DNA from: an uncultured Prevotellaceae bacterium
GTDB lineage: Bacteria; Bacteroidota; Bacteroidia; Bacteroidales; Bacteroidaceae
Reading direction: 5' to 3'
Assembly (NCBI GenBank): GCA_947165505.1
Contig: CAMVAT010000015.1
Coordinates: 1 to 64,000, forward strand
DNA length: 64,000 bases
Positions 1 to 10,182 of this stretch are shown one piece after another. The position numbers and the translations under genes are program-made. Each line of letters opens with the position of its first letter. The first letter of the stretch is position 1. Below the pieces are notes generated by a model, which ran no database searches, had not been told where the DNA came from, and saw only the letters and a list, made by a program, of their open reading frames with translations.

Positions 1-2
1 CG

Positions 3-1499
3 CACCTCGAGAACGGCCGCATGATCTATGCCTCTAAGACTTACGAGAACCTCGACGCCACCCGCAAGGCTGGTCTGTGGGGTGTCTCGATGCCTCGCCG
101 CTACGGCGGTCTGAACCTGCCCAACGCTGTGTTCTCCATGCTTTCTGAAGTGATCTCGGCTGCCGATGCCGGTTTCCAGAACATCTGGTCGCTCCAGAGC
201 TGCATCGACACGCTCTATGAGTTCGGCTCTGAGGAGCAGCGTCAGAAGTACATCCCCCGCGTCTGTGCAGGCGAGGGCATGTCGATGGACCTGACTGAGC
301 CCGATGCCGGCTCAGACCTGCAGCGCGTCATGCTGAAAGCTACCTACGACGAGAAGGAGCAGTGCTGGCGCCTGAACGGCGTGAAGCGATTCATCACCAA
401 CGGCGACTCTGACATCCACCTGGTGCTCGCCCGTTCCGAAGAGGGCACGAAAGACGGCCGCGGCCTGTCGATGTTCATCTACGACAAGCGTCAGGGCGGT
501 GTCAACGTGCGCCACATCGAGCACAAGCTCGGCATCCACGGTTCGCCCACCTGCGAGCTGACCTACAAGAACGCCAAGGCCGAGCTCTGCGGCAGCACCC
601 GTCTGGGACTGATCAAATATGTGATGGCCCTGATGAACGGCGCCCGCCTGGGCATTGCCGCACAGAGCGTGGGTCTCTCTCAGGAGGCTTACAACGAAGG
701 TCTGGCCTACGCCAAGGAGCGTGCCCAGTTTGGCGAGAAGATCATCAACTTCCCCGCCGTATATGACATGCTCAGCCGAATGAAAGCCAAGCTCGACGCC
801 GGCCGTTCGCTGCTCTACCAGACAGCCTGCTACGTGGATATCTACAAGTGTCTCGAAGACATCGCACGCGACCGCTCGCTCACACCCGACGAGCGTCAGG
901 AGCTGAAGAAATACCAACGTCTGGCCGACGCTTTCACCCCGATGGCCAAAGGCATGAACTCAGAGTACGCCAACCAGAACGCCTACGATGCCATCTCGAT
1001 CCACGGCGGTTCTGGCTTCATCATGGAGTATAAGAGCCAGCGTCTGTATCGCGACGCCCGCATCTTCTCTATCTATGAGGGAACGACCCAGCTGCAGGTG
1101 GTGGCTGCCATCCGCTACATCACCAATGGCACCATGCTGGCCAACATTAAGGACATGCTGGCCGCACTGCCCGAGAACGCCGACGCCACGCTCAAGGCAC
1201 GTGTGGAGAAGCTCATGCCCGTATATGAGGAAGCTCTCGCTTACGTGAAGAGCCTGGGCAACCAGCCGGCACAGGACTTCCTGGCCCGCCGCCTGTATGA
1301 CATGACCTGCGAACTGGTGATGTCGCTGCTCATCATCGGCGATGCCTCGAGAGCACCTGAGCTCTTCGCCAAGTCGGCACAAGTATATGTGCGCATGACT
1401 GAAGAAGATGTGCTGGGCAAGTCGGCCTACATCAAGGCCTTCCACGTCGAGGACCTCGACTACTTCAAGGCAATGGAAGAGAAGGCTGAAGAAGCATAA
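3..1499 (+). CDS. Acyl-CoA dehydrogenase, 5' end outside window
   Basis: FAD-dependent acyl-CoA dehydrogenase that would oxidise an acyl-CoA to the 2-enoyl-CoA and pass electrons to an electron-transfer flavoprotein in the cytoplasm. The frame is open to the window edge before the first ATG at 21, so the N-terminus is missing. Visible family motifs are the flavin/substrate segment LTEPDAGSDLQ and, late in the protein, the IYEGTTQLQ stretch that carries the catalytic glutamate in this family. About 120 residues follow that motif, matching the longer acyl-CoA dehydrogenases (near 570 residues) common in Bacteroidales. The physiological substrate cannot be read from sequence. A strong hairpin terminator follows. 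The family call is firm; chain-length specificity is unknown. Confidence 0.93.
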   Translation, partial: HLENGRMIYASKTYENLDATRKAGLWGVSMPRRYGGLNLPNAVFSMLSEVISAADAGFQNIWSLQSCIDTLYEFGSEEQRQKYIPRVCAGEGMSMDLTEPDAGSDLQRVMLKATYDEKEQCWRLNGVKRFITNGDSDIHLVLARSEEGTKDGRGLSMFIYDKRQGGVNVRHIEHKLGIHGSPTCELTYKNAKAELCGSTRLGLIKYVMALMNGARLGIAAQSVGLSQEAYNEGLAYAKERAQFGEKIINFPAVYDMLSRMKAKLDAGRSLLYQTACYVDIYKCLEDIARDRSLTPDERQELKKYQRLADAFTPMAKGMNSEYANQNAYDAISIHGGSGFIMEYKSQRLYRDARIFSIYEGTTQLQVVAAIRYITNGTMLANIKDMLAALPENADATLKARVEKLMPVYEEALAYVKSLGNQPAQDFLARRLYDMTCELVMSLLIIGDASRAPELFAKSAQVYVRMTEEDVLGKSAYIKAFHVEDLDYFKAMEEKAEEA

Positions 1500-1536
1500 A
1501 CAGCAGGATGGAACAACATCCATCCTCATATAAACC

Positions 1537-1576
1537 AAGAAAGCCGAAAGACGATCACCTGTCTTTCGGCTTTCTT
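1537..1576 (+). terminator. Hairpin terminator after the acyl-CoA dehydrogenase
   Basis: AAGAAAGCCGAAAGAC pairs perfectly with GTCTTTCGGCTTTCTT across an 8-nt loop (16-bp stem). It lies between converging genes (acyl-CoA dehydrogenase and tamL), so it may serve both strands. Confidence 0.85.
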
Positions 1577-1620
1577 TGTTGACAGCCATGTCCCAAGAAA
1601 AAATGCACAATGACCAACCG

Positions 1621-4020
1621 TCAGAACGGGTATCCGATGGCGAGGTGGACGCTCTGGCCGTCGCTGAATTTGGGGATGTTGAAATAGCCGCTCTTGCCGG
1701 TGTCGTAGGGCAGGTGGAGGCCTATGCCCCAGTCGAGGCGGATGACGAAGAAGTCGAGGTCGTAGCGCAGTCCGATGCCTGTGCCGAGGGCCATGTCATC
1801 GAAGAAGTTTTTGAGCCTGAACTTCGACCCGCCGAGGACATCCTCATCCTCCTCACCCTGCATATACCACACATTGCCCGTATCAAGAAACAACGCCCAA
1901 TGGAGGTTGCCGAACAGGCGTGCGCGCAACTCCAGATTGCCCAGCAGCTTCATCGAGCCCATGCACATGATGAATCCCCAGTCTTTCAGTCCTGCCGGGT
2001 CGTACGACCCCGGTCCATACGACCTCAGGGTGAATGCCCTCACGTTGTTGGCTCCTCCGGCATAAAACGCCTCGGTGTAAGGCAAGTCGCTGGAGTTGCC
2101 ATAAAACCATGCCGCCCCCACATTGGCATGCCCCACGAGCGAAGCGTTTTCCGACAGGCGCCATGTCTTGGTGAAGTCGGTCTCGAGTTTGACGAACTGC
2201 GCATAGGGATTGCTAAACATCTCCTTGTCTTTCTCATTCCACTTGCGCCCGAAGGCCATATACCCGAGCGAGAGCAGGTTGCCCGCCTCGCTGATGGTGG
2301 TCTCCCAGAAGATGGGGTTGCGGTAGCTTCGCGGACTGGTGTATGTAACCGTATATCGCATCTTAGGCACGAAGAGATCGGCCATGGTGAAGAGCAGGTT
2401 GGGATTGTTGTACAGCATGTCAGCGTAATCGTCCGACACCTTGCGCATATAGTTGAACTCCAGGATGAGCGGCGAGAACTTATGCCTGAGTGTCTCCGAC
2501 GACTGTATATTGTATGTGATCTCTCCCGACACGATATGGCGTGTGAAGTAGCCCGAGCGGCGTACGATGTCGCTACTCACCTTGATGAGCGTAGAGGGTG
2601 TGGTATAGAAGCGCGGGCGCCGGGGGCCGGTGCCTCTGCGCCTTGTGGGCAGGATAAACGAGGGCATGAGCAGCCGTGGCAGTTCGAGCGACACGTCAAA
2701 TCCGTAGGCATACGAGTCGATACGTCCGTTGTTGCGGTCGTTGCGGTTGAGCTGCCACTCGTAGCTTCCGTGCAGGTTGAGGTCCAGGTTCTCGCCGCCG
2801 TGGAAGGCATTGCGCTTGGTGAGTCCGAGCACGAGCTGCGGTCCGAGGAATCCCGTCGTCTTGCCGGCCAGGTTGGTCTCTACGTAGAAGTCGTAGGGCT
2901 TATCGAAGATGCAGTTCACCTCAAGGTCGAGCGTATCGCACTGCTCGGTGCTGTCGCGCGGTGTGAATTTGAAATCGACCATGCTGAAGATGTTGTTGCC
3001 GGTGATTTTGCTCACCGACTCCTCGTAGTCGTCGTAGCAGAAAGCATTGCCATGGCGCACCTTGAGTCCGCTGAGCAGCGTGCCCACCCTCATGGGTGGT
3101 TTCTTGCCGCTGTAGTGTATGGTGGTGGCCGACCGCCGCATGACCCTGCTGCTGTCGGTCTGCTCCATGAAGTTGCGCTTCAGATAGATGTCGCGCTTAC
3201 CGATATACCACTTGCGCAGCGCCTCGGGCGGTATGCTGTCGGCCATTTGCAGTTTCAGCTGCACCTGTCCCGGCACGGCGATGGTGTCGGCGAGATACGA
3301 TGAGTATCCTGTCTGGAAATAGTAGTATCCGTTGTTGCGGAAGAGGTTGGTGAGCCGTTGTCGCTCGCCGTTGAGTGTCTCCACATCGAAGGGCACGCCT
3401 CGCCTGACGAGCCGTTCGCTATAGGTGCTGTCGATGATTTGCTGTGCCTGAGCGGGGAAATTGATATATTCGAGCGTATCGACGGTGAAAAGATGACCCA
3501 TATCCACTTTGTAGCTCACCTTTTGCTTTTTTGGGTTTTTGCGCTGTATGATGTCATAATCCACGGTGCCGCGCATGTAGCCGTGCGACTTCAACGTCGA
3601 TTTCGCCACCGCGCTTCTCAGTTCGGGGTTCACGGTTGACATGAGCACGGGCTCTTTACCAAACGAGCTGACCATCCACTTGCCGAAGCCTGTCTGCGAC
3701 TTATAGAACGCGTTGTATATCCAGAGTGCGTAGGGGAAGGGCGTGCGGTGATACGAACTGCCGAAGAGGGCGCCGTTGGGTGCGCAGTCGAGCGCGGCGC
3801 TCACCTCGCTCTGCGCATATTCGGCGTGTGTGCCCGGCTCGTAGTTGGCATACGACACTTTGTCGATGCCCACGTATAGGTATTCGCCCTCGGGCACGCT
3901 GCTGGTGATGGAACAGGCCGCCACGAGCAGCGCCGCCGCTAACAGTGCCGCCGCGTGCCGCCAGGCCCGCGTGGCGCCTGCGGTCAGGATATGGCGTATA
4001 GGGTCATTCATGATTCTCAT
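1621..4020 (-). CDS. tamL: TamL-like outer-membrane lipoprotein of the BamA/TamA (Omp85) superfamily
   Basis: Predicted Omp85-type outer-membrane beta-barrel that works with TamB in envelope assembly or lipid transport. Bacteroidota carry a lipidated TamA relative called TamL. The N-terminus has a hydrophobic stretch ending in the lipobox LLVAAC near residue 35, followed by POTRA-like sequence and a C-terminal barrel of about 400 residues that ends in the aromatic strand LAIGYPF. The gene overlaps the end of tamB by 17 bp, so the two are translationally linked. Two in-frame ATGs (4020 and 4011) could start it; 4020 is taken here. Assignment rests on architecture and the neighbouring tamB. Confidence 0.85.
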   Translation of the reverse strand: MRIMNDPIRHILTAGATRAWRHAAALLAAALLVAACSITSSVPEGEYLYVGIDKVSYANYEPGTHAEYAQSEVSAALDCAPNGALFGSSYHRTPFPYALWIYNAFYKSQTGFGKWMVSSFGKEPVLMSTVNPELRSAVAKSTLKSHGYMRGTVDYDIIQRKNPKKQKVSYKVDMGHLFTVDTLEYINFPAQAQQIIDSTYSERLVRRGVPFDVETLNGERQRLTNLFRNNGYYYFQTGYSSYLADTIAVPGQVQLKLQMADSIPPEALRKWYIGKRDIYLKRNFMEQTDSSRVMRRSATTIHYSGKKPPMRVGTLLSGLKVRHGNAFCYDDYEESVSKITGNNIFSMVDFKFTPRDSTEQCDTLDLEVNCIFDKPYDFYVETNLAGKTTGFLGPQLVLGLTKRNAFHGGENLDLNLHGSYEWQLNRNDRNNGRIDSYAYGFDVSLELPRLLMPSFILPTRRRGTGPRRPRFYTTPSTLIKVSSDIVRRSGYFTRHIVSGEITYNIQSSETLRHKFSPLILEFNYMRKVSDDYADMLYNNPNLLFTMADLFVPKMRYTVTYTSPRSYRNPIFWETTISEAGNLLSLGYMAFGRKWNEKDKEMFSNPYAQFVKLETDFTKTWRLSENASLVGHANVGAAWFYGNSSDLPYTEAFYAGGANNVRAFTLRSYGPGSYDPAGLKDWGFIMCMGSMKLLGNLELRARLFGNLHWALFLDTGNVWYMQGEEDEDVLGGSKFRLKNFFDDMALGTGIGLRYDLDFFVIRLDWGIGLHLPYDTGKSGYFNIPKFSDGQSVHLAIGYPF

Positions 4021-7000
4021 GGGTCAGAGTCGTTTGATGAGGGGTGTTGCCGGCCGGCTGTGGAGTGCCCGTGTCGTCGCGGCGTGGTGCGCCCGAGAGC
4101 GAGTCGCTCTGCTCGGGCCGTGGCATGGGCCGTTGCGGCATCCTCGCGTTGTTGTCGCTCTTGAAGTTGAAGATGTCGATAAGCCGGTCGAGCTTCCTCC
4201 GCCAGAGGAATCCGGCACCGAACTCGCCCACCTCTCCTTCGAGCCAGTCGTACGTGTTTCGGTCGTAAAACACCTTGATATATTTGTTGCTGGTGTCGCT
4301 GAGCCGGTATTCGAAGGTGACATTGTTGAAGAACGACTGGTTACGGTTCTGCACGTCATTGCCTGTGGATACCTTGCCACCGATTTCCACCCGCAGCCGG
4401 TTGTTCCAGAATCGCTTAGAGAATTTAAAGGAGTAGTCGGTGTGCATGGCTCCGGTGGCGTCGGTGGCATTATCCACGCCGATGCTGATATCGAGCGAGC
4501 GCAGGGCGTTGCCCGTGATGTTGTTGATCTCGCTTTGCAGATACGAACTGAGCGCGCTGTTCATCAGTCCGGCGGTGTTGCCGTCCACGAGATACATGCC
4601 CGTGGTGAGCATGGTGACGGCCAGTTTGCCGCGCTCCTCTTCCGACATGCCACCCAGTTGGTTGGTCACAGTCAGGTCGTCGGGGGCGTCGATGATGAAT
4701 TGCAGTCCCATGTCTTGCAGTGTCTTGGTGATGACCACGCCACAGTCGAAATCCACGCTTCTCCCTGTTCCGTTCTCGCCCGTCACTGAGGCCTTGACGC
4801 GCTCGGTGGCCGTGATGTTGAGTTTCGGGTTGCCGGGGTTGCCCATAAACTCGATGTAACTGCCGTCTTGTATGGTGAAGGTCTTGAGGGGTATGACGGG
4901 CAGCGAGTATTTCATCTCGCCGTTGGCCAGCGTATATCGTCCGGTGAGCCTCAGGTCGTCGGTGGGGGTGTAGCGCATGCGCAGTTCGCCGCCGCCGGTC
5001 AGGTCGATATAGTTGTGCTTGTCGTTATTGAGGTCGCACACGAAGTGTGCCTGCTCGTCGATGTTGATGGTCAGGTCCATATTCAGTCCGTTGACGGGCG
5101 GCCGCTGCACCACGAGCTGCGTAGAGTCGGTGAAGTCAACGAACTTCACCAGTTCATCCATTCTGGTGTCGGCCGTCAGTGGCGAGTCGCGCAGCACATA
5201 GGTCATGTCGGTCTTGCCGAGCACATCCACCCGGCCCCTCATCTGGAAGGCGTCGAGCGGTCCTTGTATGCGTCCGAAGAAATTGATGAATGCCTTGCCG
5301 AAGGCCTCCGAGCGCGGGTTCTTCTTCGCGTTGATGACCATGAAGTTGCGTGCCTGCATCCGCATGTCGATGGTCATCCTGCTGAGGTTGGAGAAGTCGA
5401 AGGCGCCGTTGAGTTCCAGCGGTGTGTCGTTTTGGTCGAAGAGCTGGAAGTTTTCGAAGAGCAGCCGGCTGTGCTTGATGGTGACGGGGTCGTCGGCGAT
5501 GCGCATCTCAATGCCGTAGGGCAGGCTCATCACGTGGCACGAGTCGAGATACAGTTCGCCGTTGATATCGGGTCTGCCCAGCGGTCCGTTGATTTTCAGT
5601 GTTCCCTCGGCATATCCATTGAATCCGAGCAGACGGTCGGGCATGAATCCGTTGAGCAGTTCGAGCGGCATGCGTGCCAGTTCAAAGTCGGCATTGAGCG
5701 TCCCCTCGCCCACGGGCGAGTAGGTGCCCACCACTTTGCCCACCTCCAGTCCGTTGCTGTGTATCACGGCATCCACATAGTGCGACCCGTCCTCGTTGGG
5801 CATATATACGAACTCGGTGCCGAGGTCGCCCAGGGCGTTTTTCTCAAACATCATCTGTTTGACCGTCATGTCGCTCGACACAGTGAGTTGCTGGTCGGTC
5901 TTCACCAGGTGGTAGTCGCCGTTGAGTGTCCCTGCGATATTGGGCAGGAAGGGCATGGCCGCCACGATCTCGGCCAGGTTGAGTTGGTGTATGCTCACGG
6001 TCAGGTCTTGCTGCGCCTCTTCGTTGTCGTCGTTGGTGTAGAGCTGCACGGCGGTGCCGTCGGCGGCCTTGAGCGTCAGGTCGGCCGATAGCCTGTTGCC
6101 CTTTTGCAGCCTTAGGTAGTTGTCGTTATTGGCCGTAAATGTCTTATATCCTATCACGGGCTTGGTGTCGGCCAGCCGCACCACGAGCATACTGTCTTGG
6201 ATGGTGGCGTTGAGTCCGAGTTTCACGCCCAGCGAGTCTTTGGCATCGTACAGGCGGGTGTTGATGGCCACGGCATTGTCGTTGATAGAACCGTCGATCA
6301 CCGACCGCAGTTGATAGAAGGGGTTGTCGGGTCCGTTCACCACCTCGGCATTGTATTTGAATCCCCCCTCGTCGGTATCGAAGTGCAACTTCACCTGGTC
6401 TAATTGCAGGTTGTCGTTGCGCAGCGTGTCGGCCAGAATGTCGCCGTTGATACCGCTGTCGGGCGACGTGGTCATGTCGATGGCCAGATGGTGGAACGTG
6501 ATGCCTTCGCGCTTGAGGTATTGCGAGAGGATATTGTCGTGTCCGCTGTCGAGATAGATGCGGGTTTCGGGCAGTTTCATGCGCAGCGCATCATCATCGA
6601 TATGCAAGTTTTTCAGTTGCGTCACCATCTCCTCGGCGAAATGCCCCAGCTGGTTGATGATGGTCTCATAGCCCGCCTCGCCATAGAGGTTGAGTGCCAG
6701 GTCGCCGCTCTCAATCATCGCGCTTGTGGCCTGCTCATCGAGTTCCACGTCGAGCGCCAGTTCTTTCAATTGGATGTCTTCGCCCTGATAGTGCATCCGC
6801 ATATCGCTCACGTTGCCATGAATGCCATACCGTTTTTTCATGTCGGTGGCGATGTCGATATTAGCGCACCCCGACACTTCGCAGGGTTCGCTCATGATTT
6901 TCATGCGGTAGAGGTCGGCATGGTTGAGGTCGCAGACCACTGTGGCCTGCAGGTCGTCGGTATGTGTGAGCGCATCCACCCGGATGACGCCGCTGAGCAT

Positions 7001-8704
7001 TTGGTTGTGGCAGTCGATATCGGCGATGGCATGCCCGTCGTGGATATCGGCGGTAGCCTTCATGCCGCTCAGGTCGAAGTCGCCATAACTCAGGCTGGCG
7101 ATGTCGGCATCAGCCTGCAGCCGTGTCTTGGGCGATGTGGGGTCTGTGCCCTCGCCCTTGGCGGTGATGGTGCCCGTGAGCGGTGTCAGGGGCAGGCCGG
7201 GCAGGAAGTGTTGCAGGGGGAAGGTCTTTGCCTGGATGTCGGCTGTATATTGCATCCGCCGCGCATCGAAGTCGATGTCGGCATCGAGCGTGCCGCCGCC
7301 GTGTGCGATGAGCATGTCGGCAGCATAGCGGTCGGCGGCGATGTTGACCGTGCCGTCGAGTGCGATGCCCTGCGGTATGCGTACGGTGTTATTGAGATCG
7401 GGAAGTGCCGAGGTGACGAAGGCGAGATCATCAGTGCGCCCTTTCAGTCTGAGGTTGGCTTCGAGTTGCGCGGGGTTGTCCAGATGGTCGATGGTGCCCG
7501 AGGCATTCAACTGAAATGCTCCCGGCATCGACACCGTGAGGTTGCGCACAGAGGCATGCTGCATATTGCCCCTAATCTGCCCGTTGAGTGCGAGCGGGTG
7601 CTCCGGCCACTGCCTTGCCATGCCGGCGGGCAGCGCCGCCACGCGCATCAGGTCGGCCTTGCCCACGTATCCGTCGATGGTGGCATAGAGTGCGCCTGGC
7701 GTTTGTTTGTCAAACGCGTTGAGGTCCATCTCAAAGTGCGCGTTGAGATGCGAGTGTGGTGTCTTCATCTCAAAGGCAGGCACAGAGAGCTGGGTATCGT
7801 TGAGGGCGACAGCCCCGGAGAGATGGTCGAGTGTGAGTCCGCTCTTCTCTTTCAACGACAGTTCGCGCAGCGCCATATACATCTCGGGCGCGCAGAAATA
7901 GAGCGAGTCGGCCTGCAGTTGTATTTCCGAGAGGGCCAGGTGGTTGACGTCGAGTCCCGGCGCATGGGGCTGATACGGATAGTCCATGCCAAAGGTAGCG
8001 TCGCTCAGACTGGCGCTACCCACCTTAAACTCACCTTTCCACAGGTCGAAATGTCCGTCGCTGAATTGCGACTCGCCCAGATAGGCCGCTATCTGCATGG
8101 TGTCGCCCGGCGTATGCAGCGCCACGCGGCTGTCGTCTATCTTCAGGTCTTGCAATAAGATGCGCCACCGGTTGGTGCTGGGTGTCGTGTCGGGGGGCAG
8201 CGTGTCTTTTTGCAATGCGATGTCGATATCGGCCTTTTCCAGTTGCACGGTATTGAGCACCACCTGCTCGTCGTTCAGGTTCACGCCATGGCTCTGCACA
8301 TAGAGTCGGTCGAAGTGCCCATCGACGCGCACGGTGCGGATGAGTCCGTTGGTGAACACCTTCACGCGGTTCAGCTCGAGCGCGTCCACCTCTACCTGCC
8401 CTTTGAAGAGCGGCATCAGTTGCACGCTGGCCACCAACTGCCCCACGTCGGCGATGGTGTCGCGCTGGTGGGTGAGCGAATCGGTCTTGATGACCCTGAA
8501 GTCATCTACGGTCAGGTCGAGGGGGAATTTGAGGCTGACATGACCTACACTGATGTCCATGCCGGTCTGCTCAGAAGCGTAGGCCGTCACCTGCTGCGCC
8601 ACCCAATTCTGTATGGGCGGTACATAGAGTAGTATCACCAGTATGATGAACAGCAGAATCGGTGTGAGCACGATTCTGGCCACCCACTTCAGCAGCCTTT
8701 TCAT
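4004..8704 (-). CDS. tamB: Translocation/assembly module TamB (AsmA-like bridge protein)
   Basis: A 1566-residue protein with one N-terminal membrane anchor (ARIVLTPILLFIILVILLY) and a very long repetitive beta-strand body typical of AsmA/TamB bridge proteins that span the periplasm. The C-terminal third has the TamB (DUF490) region ending in barrel-like strands (YLQSEINNITGNALRSLDI, then NNVTFEYRLSD). It is predicted to sit in the inner membrane and reach its outer-membrane partner TamL, encoded immediately downstream with a 17-bp overlap. The last 40 residues are low-complexity and charged. The stop of rluA lies 6 bp upstream, so the gene is part of the leftward fabG-rluA-tamB-tamL cluster. 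Family assignment is secure; the cargo is not known. Confidence 0.9.
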   Translation of the reverse strand: MKRLLKWVARIVLTPILLFIILVILLYVPPIQNWVAQQVTAYASEQTGMDISVGHVSLKFPLDLTVDDFRVIKTDSLTHQRDTIADVGQLVASVQLMPLFKGQVEVDALELNRVKVFTNGLIRTVRVDGHFDRLYVQSHGVNLNDEQVVLNTVQLEKADIDIALQKDTLPPDTTPSTNRWRILLQDLKIDDSRVALHTPGDTMQIAAYLGESQFSDGHFDLWKGEFKVGSASLSDATFGMDYPYQPHAPGLDVNHLALSEIQLQADSLYFCAPEMYMALRELSLKEKSGLTLDHLSGAVALNDTQLSVPAFEMKTPHSHLNAHFEMDLNAFDKQTPGALYATIDGYVGKADLMRVAALPAGMARQWPEHPLALNGQIRGNMQHASVRNLTVSMPGAFQLNASGTIDHLDNPAQLEANLRLKGRTDDLAFVTSALPDLNNTVRIPQGIALDGTVNIAADRYAADMLIAHGGGTLDADIDFDARRMQYTADIQAKTFPLQHFLPGLPLTPLTGTITAKGEGTDPTSPKTRLQADADIASLSYGDFDLSGMKATADIHDGHAIADIDCHNQMLSGVIRVDALTHTDDLQATVVCDLNHADLYRMKIMSEPCEVSGCANIDIATDMKKRYGIHGNVSDMRMHYQGEDIQLKELALDVELDEQATSAMIESGDLALNLYGEAGYETIINQLGHFAEEMVTQLKNLHIDDDALRMKLPETRIYLDSGHDNILSQYLKREGITFHHLAIDMTTSPDSGINGDILADTLRNDNLQLDQVKLHFDTDEGGFKYNAEVVNGPDNPFYQLRSVIDGSINDNAVAINTRLYDAKDSLGVKLGLNATIQDSMLVVRLADTKPVIGYKTFTANNDNYLRLQKGNRLSADLTLKAADGTAVQLYTNDDNEEAQQDLTVSIHQLNLAEIVAAMPFLPNIAGTLNGDYHLVKTDQQLTVSSDMTVKQMMFEKNALGDLGTEFVYMPNEDGSHYVDAVIHSNGLEVGKVVGTYSPVGEGTLNADFELARMPLELLNGFMPDRLLGFNGYAEGTLKINGPLGRPDINGELYLDSCHVMSLPYGIEMRIADDPVTIKHSRLLFENFQLFDQNDTPLELNGAFDFSNLSRMTIDMRMQARNFMVINAKKNPRSEAFGKAFINFFGRIQGPLDAFQMRGRVDVLGKTDMTYVLRDSPLTADTRMDELVKFVDFTDSTQLVVQRPPVNGLNMDLTINIDEQAHFVCDLNNDKHNYIDLTGGGELRMRYTPTDDLRLTGRYTLANGEMKYSLPVIPLKTFTIQDGSYIEFMGNPGNPKLNITATERVKASVTGENGTGRSVDFDCGVVITKTLQDMGLQFIIDAPDDLTVTNQLGGMSEEERGKLAVTMLTTGMYLVDGNTAGLMNSALSSYLQSEINNITGNALRSLDISIGVDNATDATGAMHTDYSFKFSKRFWNNRLRVEIGGKVSTGNDVQNRNQSFFNNVTFEYRLSDTSNKYIKVFYDRNTYDWLEGEVGEFGAGFLWRRKLDRLIDIFNFKSDNNARMPQRPMPRPEQSDSLSGAPRRDDTGTPQPAGNTPHQTTLTHENHE

Positions 8705-8710
8705 AATCGT

Positions 8711-9379
8711 TTAGGTTGTCATTTCATGCCACAGCCTCTCGTCGGGCAGTGGGGCTTCGACGGTGATTTCTTTTTTCGATACGGGGTGCACGAAGTTCAC
8801 CCTCCGGCTCAGCAGCGAGATGCTTCCGTCGGGGTTCGACCGTGGTGCCCCGTATTTGAGGTCGCCCCTGATGGGGCATCCGATATGGGCCAACTGGCAC
8901 CTGATCTGGTGGTGCCGCCCGGTGTACAGGTTCACTTCGAGCAGGTGATAGCGCTCGGAATGCGCGATGACGCGGTAGTGCAGCCGCGCCTGTTTGGCGC
9001 CCGGCACCTCGCGGTCGTAGGCATAACTTTTGTTTTGCCGTTCGTTGCGCACCATCCAGCTCTCGATGTCGGCCTCGGGCCGTGCCGGTGCCTTCACGGT
9101 GATGGCCCAATAGGTCTTTCTCACCTCGCCGCGCCTGAACATCTCGTTGAGTCGTGTGAGCGCCTTCGACGTGCGTGCGAACACGACCAGTCCGGCCACA
9201 GGCCGGTCTAGGCGATGCACAACACCGAGAAACACGCTCCCCGGTTTGTTGTACTTCGCCTTGATATACTCCTTCACCGTCTCCGAGAGAGGGGTGTCGC
9301 CGGTTTTGTCGCCCTGCACGATTTCCCCGCTCTCTTTATAGACGATGATGATATGGTTGTCTTCGTAAACGACGCGCAT
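8711..9379 (-). CDS. RluA-family 23S rRNA/tRNA pseudouridine synthase
   Basis: Isomerises specific uridines in structured RNA to pseudouridine. The protein carries the RluA signature HRLDRPVAGLVVFARTSKAL, whose aspartate is the catalytic residue of the family. At 222 residues it is a short form without an N-terminal S4 RNA-binding domain, so the exact RNA target cannot be assigned. Its start codon abuts the fabG stop codon with no spacing and tamB starts 6 bp after its end, so it is cotranscribed with both. Confidence 0.92.
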   Translation of the reverse strand: MRVVYEDNHIIIVYKESGEIVQGDKTGDTPLSETVKEYIKAKYNKPGSVFLGVVHRLDRPVAGLVVFARTSKALTRLNEMFRRGEVRKTYWAITVKAPARPEADIESWMVRNERQNKSYAYDREVPGAKQARLHYRVIAHSERYHLLEVNLYTGRHHQIRCQLAHIGCPIRGDLKYGAPRSNPDGSISLLSRRVNFVHPVSKKEITVEAPLPDERLWHEMTT

Positions 9380-10126
9380 TTACATATTCATTCCGCCATC
9401 TACCTGTATCACCTGACCGGTGACATACGATGACATATCGGATGCGAGGAATGTAGCCACATTGGCGATGTCCTCTACGGTGCCGCCGCGGCGCAGGGGT
9501 ATCTTCTGTATCCACTCCTGCCGCACGTTGTCGGGCAGCGCCTGCGTCATGGCCGTGTCGATGAATCCCGGAGCGATGGCGTTGGCGCGTATGCCACGGC
9601 TGCCCACCTCCTGTCCGATGCTCTTGGCCAGTGCGATGAGTCCGGCCTTCGAGGCGGCATAGTTGCTCTGTCCGGCATTGCCGTGCACGCCTACCACCGA
9701 CGCCATATTGATGATCGAGCCGCTGCGCTGGCGCATCATGATGGGTGTGCAGGCATGTATGAAGTTAAAGGCCGACTTCAGGTTGACGGCGATGACGGCA
9801 TCCCACTGTGCCTCGGTCATGCGCAACATCAGTCCGTCTTTGGTGATGCCTGCGTTGTTGACCAGGATATCGATGCTGCCGAAATCTTCTTTGATTTGCT
9901 TGACCACTTCTTCGGTCTGTGCGAAGTCAGCGGCATTGCTGGCATACCCTTTGGCCTTCACGCCCTTGGCGGCGATCTCGGCCTCTGTAGCCTGTCCGTT
10001 TTCATCTATGACCAGATCGGTGAAAGCCACGTTGGCGCCCTCTTCGGCGAATTTCAAGGCGATGGCCTTACCAATACCACGGGCCGCGCCCGTCACAAGT
10101 GCTGTTTTACCAGTTAATAATCCCAT
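9380..10126 (-). CDS. fabG: 3-oxoacyl-[acyl-carrier-protein] reductase
   Basis: NADPH-dependent short-chain dehydrogenase that reduces 3-oxoacyl-ACP in fatty-acid elongation. The Rossmann glycine motif TGAARGIG lies near residue 12, NNAGITKDG near 90, the catalytic Ser and the Y-x3-K of SNYAASKAG near 140-160, and the C-terminus VTGQVIQVDGGMNM is typical of FabG. Length (248) is normal. It is the first gene of the fabG-rluA-tamB-tamL cluster; the TetR gene upstream lies on the same strand 223 bp away. AT-rich tracts (repeated TTAAAAA) directly upstream may hold its own promoter, but no clean -7 box was seen. Confidence 0.95.
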   Translation of the reverse strand: MGLLTGKTALVTGAARGIGKAIALKFAEEGANVAFTDLVIDENGQATEAEIAAKGVKAKGYASNAADFAQTEEVVKQIKEDFGSIDILVNNAGITKDGLMLRMTEAQWDAVIAVNLKSAFNFIHACTPIMMRQRSGSIINMASVVGVHGNAGQSNYAASKAGLIALAKSIGQEVGSRGIRANAIAPGFIDTAMTQALPDNVRQEWIQKIPLRRGGTVEDIANVATFLASDMSSYVTGQVIQVDGGMNM

Positions 10127-10182
10127 GTTTGAAAATTAAAATATTTGATAATTAAAAGATTAAAAAATTAAAAAATTAAAAA

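Noticed and set aside
1576-3303. 575-codon plus-strand ORF
   Set aside because: Shadow of tamL in the opposite strand; no family motif, and the tamL frame is supported by a lipobox and barrel sequence.
6404-8158. 584-codon plus-strand ORF
   Set aside because: Antisense shadow of tamB; long only because the region is GC-rich.
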